From contig JAJPIK010000044.1 of assembly GCA_021324795.1 (NCBI GenBank), positions 23,294 to 87,293 of the forward strand: a stretch of DNA of 64,000 nt, read 5' to 3'. A program made the position numbers and the translations under genes. A model generated the notes under the pieces. The model saw only the letters and a program-made list of their open reading frames with translations, did not search any database and was not told where the DNA came from. The DNA is from Chloroflexota bacterium. GTDB lineage: Bacteria; Chloroflexota; UBA6077; FW602-bin22; CADDYW01. Below, piece by piece: positions 25,553 to 33,623 of this stretch (position 1 is its first letter; every line of letters starts with the position of its first letter).

Positions 25553-25905
25553 AAAACTCTCGCCCTACGAGGGACGAGAGGCTTATTCTCGTGGTACCAC
25601 CCTTTTTTGCCAACGTCTCACGACGCTGACCTCGTCGAGTACGGGGCTTCGAGCCTTCGCTCAAACCCGATACCCCAGCCGCGCTAACGGGCGCTCTTGC
25701 CCCCTTGGGGCCCCGGCTGATCCTACTGAAGCAATCGCCCGAATCCGCGCGGGCTAAGAAGAAAATTCTTCGCTCTCTCGTCCGGTAGCGATTGCTCGTT
25801 CAGTCAGCAGCTCAGAGGTCATTTTCGGCCAGGGCGCTGACACCGCATCTCAGCTCACGCGGCTCTCTGTGGTCAGTCCCCTGGCGTACTCGTCCTCATC
25901 GTCGC
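25553..25905 (-). ncRNA. T-box leader with an AUG (methionine) specifier
   Basis: On the minus strand Stem I begins GATGAGGACGAGTA (25887-25900), with the AGTA of the specifier loop. The adjoining helix pairs 25879-25885 with 25828-25834. The other loop strand reads GAAA-ATG-A, placing the specifier AUG at 25820-25822. This has the same GAA-N-codon-A layout as known T-boxes. The antiterminator box AGGGTGGTACCACG follows, whose TGGT would pair with an ACCA tRNA end as in tRNA-Met. The terminator is the hairpin at 25557-25580 followed by seven Ts. Uncharged tRNA-Met should turn on the downstream thrC-like operon. Confidence 0.9.
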
Positions 25906-25955
25906 CGATGACTTATTCAATTGTGCGACGCGCTCTCCTTCTTGCGATCTGTCAT

Positions 25956-25983
25956 CCGCACCCGGTCGCGCGACCGGGTGCGG
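25956..25983 (-). terminator. GC-rich hairpin between the SAM riboswitch and T-box
   Basis: CCGCACCCGGTCG pairs perfectly with CGACCGGGTGCGG with almost no loop. It lacks a T-tract, so it is more likely a spacer or insulating stem in the leader RNA than a terminator. Confidence 0.45.
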
Positions 25984-25998
25984 AGCGTAACGCCCGAT

Positions 25999-26028
25999 AA
26001 CAAAATCGCCCCGGCGATTGCAGGGGCG
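25999..26028 (-). terminator. Intrinsic terminator of the SAM-I riboswitch
   Basis: On the minus strand CGCCCC and GGGGCG pair around a ten-base loop, directly followed by ATTTTGTT. It lies 18 bases after the riboswitch aptamer, as expected for its expression platform. Confidence 0.7.
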
Positions 26029-26045
26029 TCTTATCTACCGCTCCC

Positions 26046-26147
26046 CTTATCTCGCAGATCAACTCTGCCGGAGTTGGCACCATACACTTTGACGCGCTGG
26101 TTGCCGGGCTTCGTCGGGCCGTTTCCCTCTGCCACTCTGGATAAGAG
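26046..26147 (-). ncRNA. SAM-I (S-box) riboswitch
   Basis: The minus strand reads CTCTTATCCAGAGTGG at the start, AGAGGGAAACGGCCCGACGA, GAAGCCCGGCAACC, then GGTGCCAACTCCGGCAGA and closes with GAGATAAG. These are the conserved P1 ends, kink-turn and core of the S-box aptamer. SAM binding normally stabilises the following terminator and turns off methionine and sulfur genes. It is the first of two regulatory RNAs in the leader of the thrC-like/NIL/MoaD operon, with the T-box second. Confidence 0.92.
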
Positions 26148-26170
26148 CGCGAACTATTCAATTGATTGGC

Positions 26171-26199
26171 ACTGTACCATGCTCTCGCATGGTTGTCAA
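26171..26199 (-). promoter_or_regulatory. Promoter of the thrC-like operon with a palindrome in its spacer
   Basis: On the minus strand TTGACA (26194-26199) and TACAGT (26171-26176) are separated by exactly 17 bases. Nearly the whole spacer is an inverted repeat, CCATGC-GAGA-GCATGG, a natural place for a repressor to bind. Transcription would start about 15 bases before the SAM-I aptamer. Confidence 0.7.
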
Positions 26200-26261
26200 C
26201 GGAATTTTGCGTTGAGAATTTGTCGTTTTTCGAGTCGGATGGGGCAAGGCCGTGGGTCAGA

Positions 26262-26270
26262 TGCTATACT
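26262..26270 (+). promoter_or_regulatory. Extended -10 element before the cyclase gene
   Basis: TGCTATACT is identical to the element at 22114-22122 and lies about 105 bases before the cyclase start. There is no clear -35 box. It is divergent from the thrC-leader promoter. Confidence 0.45.
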
Positions 26271-26374
26271 CGCAGCGGCGTCCAAGAATCGAGACGAATG
26301 GCGACGCTAGAGTGGTTGCTGGCGCGCTTGCTGGAGGTTCGTAACTTCGGTGAATGAAGTGACTGGGAGGAGTC

Positions 26375-27034
26375 GTGAGACGTGTCGTTGACTTGAGTGT
26401 GCCAATGCGCGTGGAGGATCCGCGGGGGACCCTGCGTTTGGAGCCCTATCGTACTTTGGCCAAGGATCGAGCCAACATCACCTTGGTAACGTTTGATAGT
26501 CACTTTTCGACCCATCTTGACGCGCCTTCGCATCAGCTCGCCAATGCTCCGACCCTTGAGACGGTGGATTTGAAGACATGTGTGGGAAAGGCCACGGTGC
26601 TGAATCTATCCGAGAAAAAGGCCGGCTCTCAGATCGATCGAGCGGATCTAGAGCGATTCACGGCACTGGTGATCCCCGGCGCTCGTCTTCTTTTGCGGAC
26701 GGATTGGAACGAGTGCTACGGCAAGCCAGACCATAACGAAGGTTATCCAGCTTTGACCGTGGCGGCGGCGGCCTGGCTTGCCGAGCGGGGAGTGAGCCTC
26801 GTTGGTGTCGATACGCCGTCGGTCGCGCCGGTCTACGAGGGTATGGAGATCACCAACGCGGTTCATGCTCCACTGCTGAAAGCAGGTGTCGTCCTCGTCG
26901 AGAATCTTTGCCGACTGAAGGAGGTGCCGGCCGGCCCTTTCACGTTCATCGCCTTACCTTTGCATCTGATAGGGCTAGACGGCTGCCCGGTACGGGCGGT
27001 AGCGGTGATCGACGATGAACGAACAGCCCGTTGA
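26375..27034 (+). CDS. Cyclase / kynurenine formamidase-like hydrolase
   Basis: The 219-residue protein of the cyclase superfamily begins RRVVDLSVPM and has the metal-binding HFSTHLDAPSH (family consensus H-x-G-T-H-x-D-x-P-x-H, here Ser for Gly), WLAERGVSLVGVDTPSV and VVLVENLCRLKEV. Members hydrolyse N-formylkynurenine, isatin or other cyclic amides. The GTG start 26375 follows GGGAGGAGTC. parB begins 46 bases after the stop and is probably co-transcribed. No tryptophan-degradation genes are nearby, so the substrate is open. Confidence 0.85.
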   Translation: MRRVVDLSVPMRVEDPRGTLRLEPYRTLAKDRANITLVTFDSHFSTHLDAPSHQLANAPTLETVDLKTCVGKATVLNLSEKKAGSQIDRADLERFTALVIPGARLLLRTDWNECYGKPDHNEGYPALTVAAAAWLAERGVSLVGVDTPSVAPVYEGMEITNAVHAPLLKAGVVLVENLCRLKEVPAGPFTFIALPLHLIGLDGCPVRAVAVIDDERTAR

Positions 27035-27079
27035 ACTCAGTAGGGGTCGGTCCCCTTGATCCAGTGTGAGGAGGAGCAA

Positions 27080-27964
27080 ATGGCAGCGGGGCGTGGTGGC
27101 CTGGGGCGCGGATTGGGTTCCTTGATTCCGTCTGTTGAAAGCGACACGGTCCGAGAGACAGGGATTGCCGAGCTGCCGGTCCAGGAGATTCGGCCGAATC
27201 CGCGCCAGCCACGACACCGGGTGGATCCGGAGGAATTGAGCGAGCTGATGGCATCGATTCGAGAACACGGAGTCATTCAGCCGGTCGTCGTGACTCGAAG
27301 CCCTGACGGCTCAGGCTATGTATTGATTGCTGGCGAGCGGCGTTGGACGGCGGCGACTCGGGCGGGCTTGGAGCGGATCCCGGCGGTGATCAAAGAAGCG
27401 ACGCCAGAGGAGATGCTCGAGCTAGCGTTGGTCGAGAACGTTCAGCGCGCCGATTTAAATCCGCTTGAAGAGGCGGCAGCATACCAACAGCTTGTCAACG
27501 AGTTTGGGCTGACCCAGGAGCAGGTCGCGCAGCGGGTAGGCCGGAATCGCTCGACCGTGGCAAACAGTATTCGCCTCCTCGGCTTGCCGGAGCGGGTGCA
27601 GGAAGCGTTGGCGAAGGGAGAGATCAGCGAAGGACACGCGCGGGCCTTGCTTGGCGCACGGGATCCGGCCGAAGTCCTCGGTCTTTTTGAATACGTCCTG
27701 CGCCGGCAGTTGTCGGTGCGGCAAACCGAGGAATTGGTGCGCCGTCAGCGTCAAGGCCTGATCGACGGTCCCGCGCCGGCTCACCCCATCGAGGATCCGG
27801 AGGCGCGTCGGATCGAGGAACTATTCCGCCGGGCGCTGGGAACGCGCGTCGAAGTCGTGCGGGGTGGGAGTGGTGGTCGGTTGATTATCCACTACTACAA
27901 TGAGGAACAGCTTCAGGCGATTTACGAGAGCCTTGCGCGATCAGAAGGTGCCAGTAGCGAGTAG
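27080..27964 (+). CDS. parB: Chromosome-partitioning protein ParB
   Basis: The 294-residue protein opens with the ParA-interacting GRGLGSLIP motif. The CTP-binding domain follows, with IRPNPRQPRH, IREHGVIQPVVVT, AGERRWTAATRAGL, ALVENVQRADLNPLEEA (ENVQR box) and a helix-turn-helix (LTQEQVAQRVGRNRSTVANSI). The C-terminal dimer segment ends RLIIHYYNEEQLQAIYESL. ATG 27080 has GGAGGAGCAA in front. No parA is adjacent, which is unusual. A parS-like site lies 50 bases after the stop. Confidence 0.96.
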   Translation: MAAGRGGLGRGLGSLIPSVESDTVRETGIAELPVQEIRPNPRQPRHRVDPEELSELMASIREHGVIQPVVVTRSPDGSGYVLIAGERRWTAATRAGLERIPAVIKEATPEEMLELALVENVQRADLNPLEEAAAYQQLVNEFGLTQEQVAQRVGRNRSTVANSIRLLGLPERVQEALAKGEISEGHARALLGARDPAEVLGLFEYVLRRQLSVRQTEELVRRQRQGLIDGPAPAHPIEDPEARRIEELFRRALGTRVEVVRGGSGGRLIIHYYNEEQLQAIYESLARSEGASSE

Positions 27965-28015
27965 AAGGGGCGATTCTCGCGCCGCGGTGATGGACAGTTG
28001 TAAGGCGGTGGGGGG

Positions 28016-28031
28016 TGTTGCACGTGAAACG
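28016..28031. promoter_or_regulatory. parS: parS-like site next to parB
   Basis: TGTTGCACGTGAAACG matches the bacterial consensus TGTTTCACGTGAAACA at 14 of 16 positions and lies 52 bases past parB. Clustering of such sites at parB is typical and marks the origin-proximal region. Confidence 0.7.
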
Positions 28032-28071
28032 TCCGGGCTGGCCCGCAGGGGTGTGCCGCCGCGTAAAGAAA

Positions 28072-29448
28072 ATGGCGAGTGCAGTGCGATCTTGGCCAGC
28101 ACTATCGCCCGGTCAGCGGCGCTGGCTTGCCCTGGCGCTCGGCCTGTTTATTGCTATCGGTACGGTGCTGCTTCCCGTGGCTCAGACCGGCCGCGCCGCG
28201 CCGTCGCGCACGCCCGCGGTACCGTTGCATTTTGCTTCTGGAATCGTCCTGGTTCATCGGAAGCCCGGCGTGGGCGCGGCAAGCTTGGCGAGCTTTGCTA
28301 TCGATCACACGACGCCAGTTCCGAGCGGTTTCGCTGGTGTTGACCTCCTCCACGTTCCGCCAGGTCAGGAAGAAGCTGTCGCCGAACGACTTCGCCTGAG
28401 CGGTCGGGTCGACTTTGCCGAGCCGGACTATCGACGCTCGATTACGCTGACGCCAAATGATCCCCTCTATCCCGACCAGTGGGCCTTGCCCAAGATCAAG
28501 GCGCCTCTGGCTTGGCAGACGACCCTTGGCAGCACGAAAGTGACCATCGCGGTGATTGATACCGGCTACGACCTCAATCATCCGGACCGGCCGGTCAATC
28601 TGATTGCTGGACCAACTTTCGTCAGTCAGCCGGATCCTAGCTGCGGCCCGGAAGGCATCAACGGCCCGGACGACGACGACGGACACGGCACCCACGTTGG
28701 CGGAATCATCGCCGCGGCCTTCAATAATGGCGTGGGCGTGGCTGGCCTGGCTCCGGGGGTTAGCTTACTCGTAATCAAGGCTGGCGATTGCATTGGCAGT
28801 TTTCTCGATAGCGACATCGCCGCCGCGATCCAATATGCGACTAATCATGGTGCCCGTGTGATCAATATGAGCTTTGGTGGTATCGACGTTTCCAATACTC
28901 TTCAGCAGGCAGTGCAGTACGCTGCCAGCCGAGGTGTGATCTTGGTCGCCGCGGCCGGTAATGACGGCAAGAATGAGCAGTTCTATCCGGCCTCGTACCC
29001 CCAGGTCGTCGCGGTCGCGGCGAGCGATGCTACCGATCAAGTTGCCGCGTTTTCTAACTATGGGCCGCAAATCGCGGTCGCCGCGCCAGGCGTCTCGATT
29101 CTCAGCACAATCGCCCCGGTTGGCCAATTCGCCGGGCTGTCCCAGCCATACTACTACCTCTCCGGAACTTCGATGGCCGCACCCCACGTCGCGGCCATCG
29201 CCGGGTTGATTCTCTCCGCCTATCCGAATTTGACTAGCAGTCAGGTCATCCAGGCGATCGAGCAGGGTGCGATTCCCCTTGGGACGAGCTGCCCCGATCC
29301 TCACTACGGCTACGGCCGCGTCGACGCTTACAATGCGCTCACCGCAGCCCAAAATCTCGCGGCTGCCCAGCCGACTACCACTACTTATTACCTTTTCCAG
29401 ATCTTTCTGCCGCTGGTCGCTAATAACGCTTGTCGGTTGACCAGCTAG
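28072..29448 (+). CDS. Secreted subtilisin-like serine protease (S8)
   Basis: The product has about 458 residues. The signal peptide is near residues 18-42 (RRWLALALGLFIAIG ... GRAAPS). A short inhibitor-like prodomain (SGIVLVHRKPG ... VDFAEPDYR) precedes the subtilase domain, with catalytic Asp in VIDTGYDLNHP, His in GHGTHVGGIIA and Ser in GTSMAAPHVAAIAG. The C-terminus is a Thr run and then FQIFLPLVANNACRLTS, like the tails of many secreted Chloroflexota proteins. The start is uncertain: ATG 28072 gives a normal signal peptide but only a weak purine ribosome-binding site, while a GTG at 28015 overlaps the parS site. It should be extracellular or wall-attached. Confidence 0.9.
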   Translation: MASAVRSWPALSPGQRRWLALALGLFIAIGTVLLPVAQTGRAAPSRTPAVPLHFASGIVLVHRKPGVGAASLASFAIDHTTPVPSGFAGVDLLHVPPGQEEAVAERLRLSGRVDFAEPDYRRSITLTPNDPLYPDQWALPKIKAPLAWQTTLGSTKVTIAVIDTGYDLNHPDRPVNLIAGPTFVSQPDPSCGPEGINGPDDDDGHGTHVGGIIAAAFNNGVGVAGLAPGVSLLVIKAGDCIGSFLDSDIAAAIQYATNHGARVINMSFGGIDVSNTLQQAVQYAASRGVILVAAAGNDGKNEQFYPASYPQVVAVAASDATDQVAAFSNYGPQIAVAAPGVSILSTIAPVGQFAGLSQPYYYLSGTSMAAPHVAAIAGLILSAYPNLTSSQVIQAIEQGAIPLGTSCPDPHYGYGRVDAYNALTAAQNLAAAQPTTTTYYLFQIFLPLVANNACRLTS

Positions 29449-29679
29449 CCCGGCGGTCAGCCTTGGCCGATCGGGGCCAGCGGATCCATTTCTTCTACAT
29501 CACGTACGATAAGCGTACAATCCATGATCTGTACGATTGTCATTTATTGCTTGGTTGATTATTCCTTTTCTTCCAGGAATTTTCCTTGCTTCCAAGCCAC
29601 TGATCCGATAAGATGGCCGCTACGGTCGTACTCGACGGAATTGCTCTAATCCCTCTCCCCACGTTGAAAAAGGAAACGG
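29449..29679. other. AT-richer intergenic region between two secreted-protein genes
   Basis: The 231 bases contain an imperfect inverted repeat around CGTACGATAAGCGTACAATC and CTGTACGATTG (29511-29540) and T-rich text, but no recognisable gene, terminator or clear promoter boxes. Confidence 0.4.
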
Positions 29680-32600
29680 ATGAGACGAGGCTGGCCGCGC
29701 CTGGCACTTTTCACGATGGTCGTGATTCTGATCCTGGCTTTTTGGTCCTTCGGATCGGTCGCGGCCGCGCCACCACCTCTCCAGGCACCGACTCCAACCA
29801 ATACTCCGACGTCGCTGGTGCGTCGTCCCTCTCACCCCGCGACCGCGGCCAACCCGGGATCGCTCCCGTCACCGACACCCGAGCGGGAAGGCGATCCCCG
29901 TGCGCGTGACGATTGGTTCTACAGTCTGCGGACGGCCGGCGACCCCTCCCAGGGATTTACGGTGGCGGTGGCCGCGGCCAAGCGGTTCCAGGCGGCCCAG
30001 AGCGTCATTGTCCAGAAGAAGCAACCCGCTAGCAGGCGCGCCTCCGACCTCAATACGACCTGGACGCCCGATGGGCCGAACCCGGCCATTCAAGAAGCCT
30101 ACGGGAGTGGACAATTGCGGCCAGTCTCTGGCCGTGTCTCCGCTCTGGCGATCAGTTCGACGTCTCCTTATACGATCTATCTGGGCGCTGCCCAGGGCGG
30201 GGTCTGGGAGTCGACGGATAGCGGCAAGACGTGGATCCCGAAGACCGACCAGCTTGCCTCACTGGCGATCGGGGCGATCGCCCTGGCGCCAAATCACGAG
30301 AACTACGTCTACGTCGGCACCGGCGAAGGCAATCTCTCCGGCGATAGCTACTATGGCAACGGCGTTTTCCGCTCGACTGATGCCGGCGCCAGTTTTAGTT
30401 TGGTCAGTACAGGCGCCTTCACCCAAACCTCGATCGCCAAGCTCGCGGTAGATCCGACCAATCCCCAGCACCTGTATGCCGCGACGGTCCGTGGCGTGGC
30501 TGGCAACGTCGACGTCCAGGGACCTACTCCCGCCCCGCAGGGAATCTTTGAATCGAAGGACGCCGGAGTGACTTGGACTCAAGTTTATACCCCAACCTCA
30601 TCTGGCCAAGGGGTTACCGATCTTGCCATTGATCCCCAATCTCCCGCCGTTCTCTATGCCGCTGTTCTTGGCCAAGGAATCATCAAATCGACGAATGGTG
30701 GCCAAAGCTGGACGCCGAGCATGAACGGCTTACCGACCATAAATCCCGCTTACAACGCGTTTACCCGGTTCGCCATCGGTATCTCACATCCAAGCTCGGC
30801 GATCAGCGCTACCCTCTACGTCGGTTTTGACTACTATGATACGAACGCTACCTTCCAGCCAGCGGCCATCTGGAAGTCGACCGACGGTGGCATGACCTGG
30901 ATTCCAACGAGTGCGGCCACCGTCGGCGGCTACTGCGGCTCGTCGATCAACGCGGACCAATGCTGGTACGACAATGTCATCGCCGTCGATCCGACTGATC
31001 CGAACACGGTTTATGTGCTCGGCCTCTTCAATTACGATACGGGGACTGGTGGCATCTACCGCTCGACCGACGGCGGGGGCAATTGGACCGATCTCGGCGC
31101 TGGCCTCCATCCCGACTTTCACGCGATTGCGATTCGTAGTAGCGCGACAAACAATATCGTCATTGGCAATGACGGTGGGGTTTGGGGATCGTCCGATCAA
31201 GGAAACGATTGGACTGATCTTAATGGATCCTACAATGCCTTCACCGGTCAGGTGACCGCCTCCGGACTCCAGATTGGCCAGTTCCAGAGCATCGCTCAAA
31301 ATCCGAGCATTTCTGGTCGTTCCTATGGTGGTCTCCAGGACAATGGCGGCGAGGCCAAGGATACCACGAGTACCACTTGGTACGATCGGGCTGGCGGCGA
31401 TGGTGGTCAGTACCTGATCGATCCAACGAATGCCCAATACGTCTACGGCGAATACTTCGACGTTTACCCCTATCGTTTCAGCGATGGCATGACCCAGTAC
31501 TCCACCAATCAAGAGATCACCAATGGCCTGGACACCGACGACCGTTCACTCTTCTACGTTCCCATGGCGATGGATCCGGCCAATCCGAGCCGTCTCTACC
31601 TCGGAACCTACCGGCTTTACCGTACCGATAGCCGCGGCAATCTCTGGGTATCGATCAGCGGGGATCTCACTTCCGGATGCCAGGGACAAGCTCCAAACGG
31701 CGCGAAAGGCTGCGTGATCAGTGCGATCGGGGTCACAGCCGGAGCACCGACGGTCTACGTTGGCACTACTGATGGCCTGGTCCAGCTCAGCACGAATGCT
31801 GATGCCAGTTCGCCAACCTGGACGGAGATTGATAAGCTGCCCTTGCCCAACCGTCCAGTCGCCTCGATTGCCGTCGATCGCTCGGACGATCGGATTGCCT
31901 ACGTTGCCTATTCCGGCTTCAATGTGGCTACTCCTTCGACGCCTGGCCACGTGTTCAAAACGACCGACGCCGGCCAAACCTGGACCGACGTCAGCGGTAA
32001 CCTGCCCGACGCACCTGTCAATGCGATCGTCCTCGATCCAAGCGATCCCAATACGCTTTACGTCGGCACCGACGTGGGTCCGCTCTACACGACGACCGGT
32101 GGCGCCCAGTGGAGTCCGCTTGGCACGAATTTCCCCATCGACAGCGTCTTTCAGCTCGATCTGAATCCTTACACCGGCATTCTCCGCGCGGCTACCCATG
32201 GTCGAGGTGTGTGGGAGATCAGTACGACTATCCATGCTCCGGTGCTCCAGCTTCGGACCCGAAGCGACGTACTGCCGACTGGTCCGGGTGATCTGATCAC
32301 CTATACCGTGATGCTTCAAAACGTTGGCAGCACTGCTGCGACCGGCGTCGTGATCACCGCGCCGATTCCAGCGAATACGACGTTTGCCTCAGCGGCGAAT
32401 GGCGGATCACCGAACGGCAACAGTGTCGTCTGGAATAACCTGAGCCTAGCCCAAGCCACGGTGACCGACTCGATCTACGGCAGTGTGACGCCAAGTAGTC
32501 TGACCGTCAGTTACAGTGTCTGGGTCAATAACAATAACAATGCCAGCCAGGGCGTGACGATCACTAACAATAGCCCAATCGCGACAACGAGCCAGGGAGC

Positions 32601-32796
32601 CAGTGTCACTGGGAGTCCAATGACCCTGATGATCCTGGCTGGTTCGAGTGCGACCGCGACGCCGACCACGACCGATACGGCGACAGCAACGGCGACCGCG
32701 ACGCCCACGTCAACGTCCACACCGCGCCGGACCGGAATAGTATCGTTGATTTACTTCCCCATTGCCTTCAACGGCGCCCCATCCGGCGGCTGGTGA
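29680..32796 (+). CDS. Secreted Asp-box (BNR) beta-propeller protein
   Basis: The protein has 1038 residues. A signal peptide covers residues 1-30 and a Thr/Pro-rich region about 30-70. A large sortilin/BNR-type propeller follows with many Asp-boxes (ESTDSGKTWIP, RSTDAGASF, ESKDAGVTW, KSTNGGQSW, KSTDGGMTW, RSTDGGGNW, KTTDAGQTW). A DUF11-like repeat at about 865-985 (GDLITYTVMLQNVGS) leads to a Thr/Ala linker and the tail IVSLIYFPIAFNGAPSGGW. Such proteins are exported and probably bind or cut polysaccharides or glycoproteins, but no catalytic residues identify an enzyme. ATG 29680 is preceded by AAAAGGAAACGG. The tail resembles that of the upstream protease. Confidence 0.85.
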   Translation: MRRGWPRLALFTMVVILILAFWSFGSVAAAPPPLQAPTPTNTPTSLVRRPSHPATAANPGSLPSPTPEREGDPRARDDWFYSLRTAGDPSQGFTVAVAAAKRFQAAQSVIVQKKQPASRRASDLNTTWTPDGPNPAIQEAYGSGQLRPVSGRVSALAISSTSPYTIYLGAAQGGVWESTDSGKTWIPKTDQLASLAIGAIALAPNHENYVYVGTGEGNLSGDSYYGNGVFRSTDAGASFSLVSTGAFTQTSIAKLAVDPTNPQHLYAATVRGVAGNVDVQGPTPAPQGIFESKDAGVTWTQVYTPTSSGQGVTDLAIDPQSPAVLYAAVLGQGIIKSTNGGQSWTPSMNGLPTINPAYNAFTRFAIGISHPSSAISATLYVGFDYYDTNATFQPAAIWKSTDGGMTWIPTSAATVGGYCGSSINADQCWYDNVIAVDPTDPNTVYVLGLFNYDTGTGGIYRSTDGGGNWTDLGAGLHPDFHAIAIRSSATNNIVIGNDGGVWGSSDQGNDWTDLNGSYNAFTGQVTASGLQIGQFQSIAQNPSISGRSYGGLQDNGGEAKDTTSTTWYDRAGGDGGQYLIDPTNAQYVYGEYFDVYPYRFSDGMTQYSTNQEITNGLDTDDRSLFYVPMAMDPANPSRLYLGTYRLYRTDSRGNLWVSISGDLTSGCQGQAPNGAKGCVISAIGVTAGAPTVYVGTTDGLVQLSTNADASSPTWTEIDKLPLPNRPVASIAVDRSDDRIAYVAYSGFNVATPSTPGHVFKTTDAGQTWTDVSGNLPDAPVNAIVLDPSDPNTLYVGTDVGPLYTTTGGAQWSPLGTNFPIDSVFQLDLNPYTGILRAATHGRGVWEISTTIHAPVLQLRTRSDVLPTGPGDLITYTVMLQNVGSTAATGVVITAPIPANTTFASAANGGSPNGNSVVWNNLSLAQATVTDSIYGSVTPSSLTVSYSVWVNNNNNASQGVTITNNSPIATTSQGASVTGSPMTLMILAGSSATATPTTTDTATATATATPTSTSTPRRTGIVSLIYFPIAFNGAPSGGW

Positions 32797-32860
32797 CGAA
32801 CGGGCTCTAGGAGTACAGCCATCTTGCCTGCCCCGGAGCGACCGTGTTCCCGGTCTCAAC

Positions 32861-32890
32861 TTGGCGCGAAACCCGGCGATACCGTATACT
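32861..32890 (+). promoter_or_regulatory. Sigma-70-type promoter of the unknown/aldolase cluster
   Basis: TTGGCG (32861-32866) and TATACT (32885-32890) are 18 bases apart, and the ATG follows 34 bases after the -10 box. Confidence 0.6.
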
Positions 32891-32923
32891 TGCCGCGATA
32901 CGTTCCTGGTAAGGATACCTGCG

Positions 32924-33619
32924 ATGGACCTCGCTGATATTCAGAAGATCGCTGAGCAAACAATCGTCATTCGCGCGCCGACCCAGCCGTTAGCGACTTT
33001 TGGCATCACCACGGTGACCTATCACCTGGTCACCGCGACGGCCCTGGCGGAAGACGAGATATCCTCGACCGATGCGGTGATTCGCACCGGCGTTGTTACT
33101 GCCAACCGTCCCCAGATCGTCACGCCTAATTACCTCCTCAACCTGTTCGATGGCTTCGAACACGGTCAGGAGTTCGCCCAGTATCTCTTAGAGAGCTATG
33201 GCCCCAATGCTCCCGGACTGCTTTACACCTACCGAAACGAGCTGAAGGAGACGAATGTTGTCTCCGAGCCACCGGACTCGGTCGCGCATCGGTTGGCCGA
33301 TCAGTTTGATCGCGAGGGACAGGTGCACACCGCGGTGATTCGTGGCAACGATCACTATTGGGACATTTCGCTGATGAAGTTCATCCACGATCTGACGATC
33401 GGCTCGCTGCGTCAAACGATCGGTGACCTGGGCGAGCGGCGTTTGCTAGGCATGGACAAGGGCGTGCCGCGTGCCGCGCGGGCTCGGATTGACGAGATGT
33501 TCGCCGCGGTTGCCGCGGGAGAGATGGAGCCGATCCAGCTCAAGCGCGAGCTGGATCGCTGGGGTTTGTTCACCGAATACGAAGATCGTTTCCTCGGCAT
33601 GTTTCGCCGAAAGGAGTAA
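32924..33619 (+). CDS. Conserved-looking protein of unknown function
   Basis: The protein has 231 residues, with no signal peptide or membrane segment. It starts MDLADIQKIAEQTIVIRAP and has a mixed alpha/beta N-terminal half (ATFGITTVTYHLVT, TGVVTANRPQIVTPNYLLNLF) and a helical C-terminal third rich in Arg/Glu ending MFRRKE. The well-formed promoter, the AAGGA before the ATG, and a stop only four bases from the aldolase gene show it is real and co-expressed with the catabolic cluster. I do not recognise the family. Confidence 0.7.
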   Translation: MDLADIQKIAEQTIVIRAPTQPLATFGITTVTYHLVTATALAEDEISSTDAVIRTGVVTANRPQIVTPNYLLNLFDGFEHGQEFAQYLLESYGPNAPGLLYTYRNELKETNVVSEPPDSVAHRLADQFDREGQVHTAVIRGNDHYWDISLMKFIHDLTIGSLRQTIGDLGERRLLGMDKGVPRAARARIDEMFAAVAAGEMEPIQLKRELDRWGLFTEYEDRFLGMFRRKE

Positions 33620-33623
33620 ATCT

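Noticed and set aside
25817..25819. ACC (threonine) as the T-box specifier, expected from the 'threonine synthase' annotation
   Set aside because: The specifier loop aligns as GAAA followed by the codon and A, which selects AUG at 25820-25822; ACC is out of register by one codon and lacks the following A in place.
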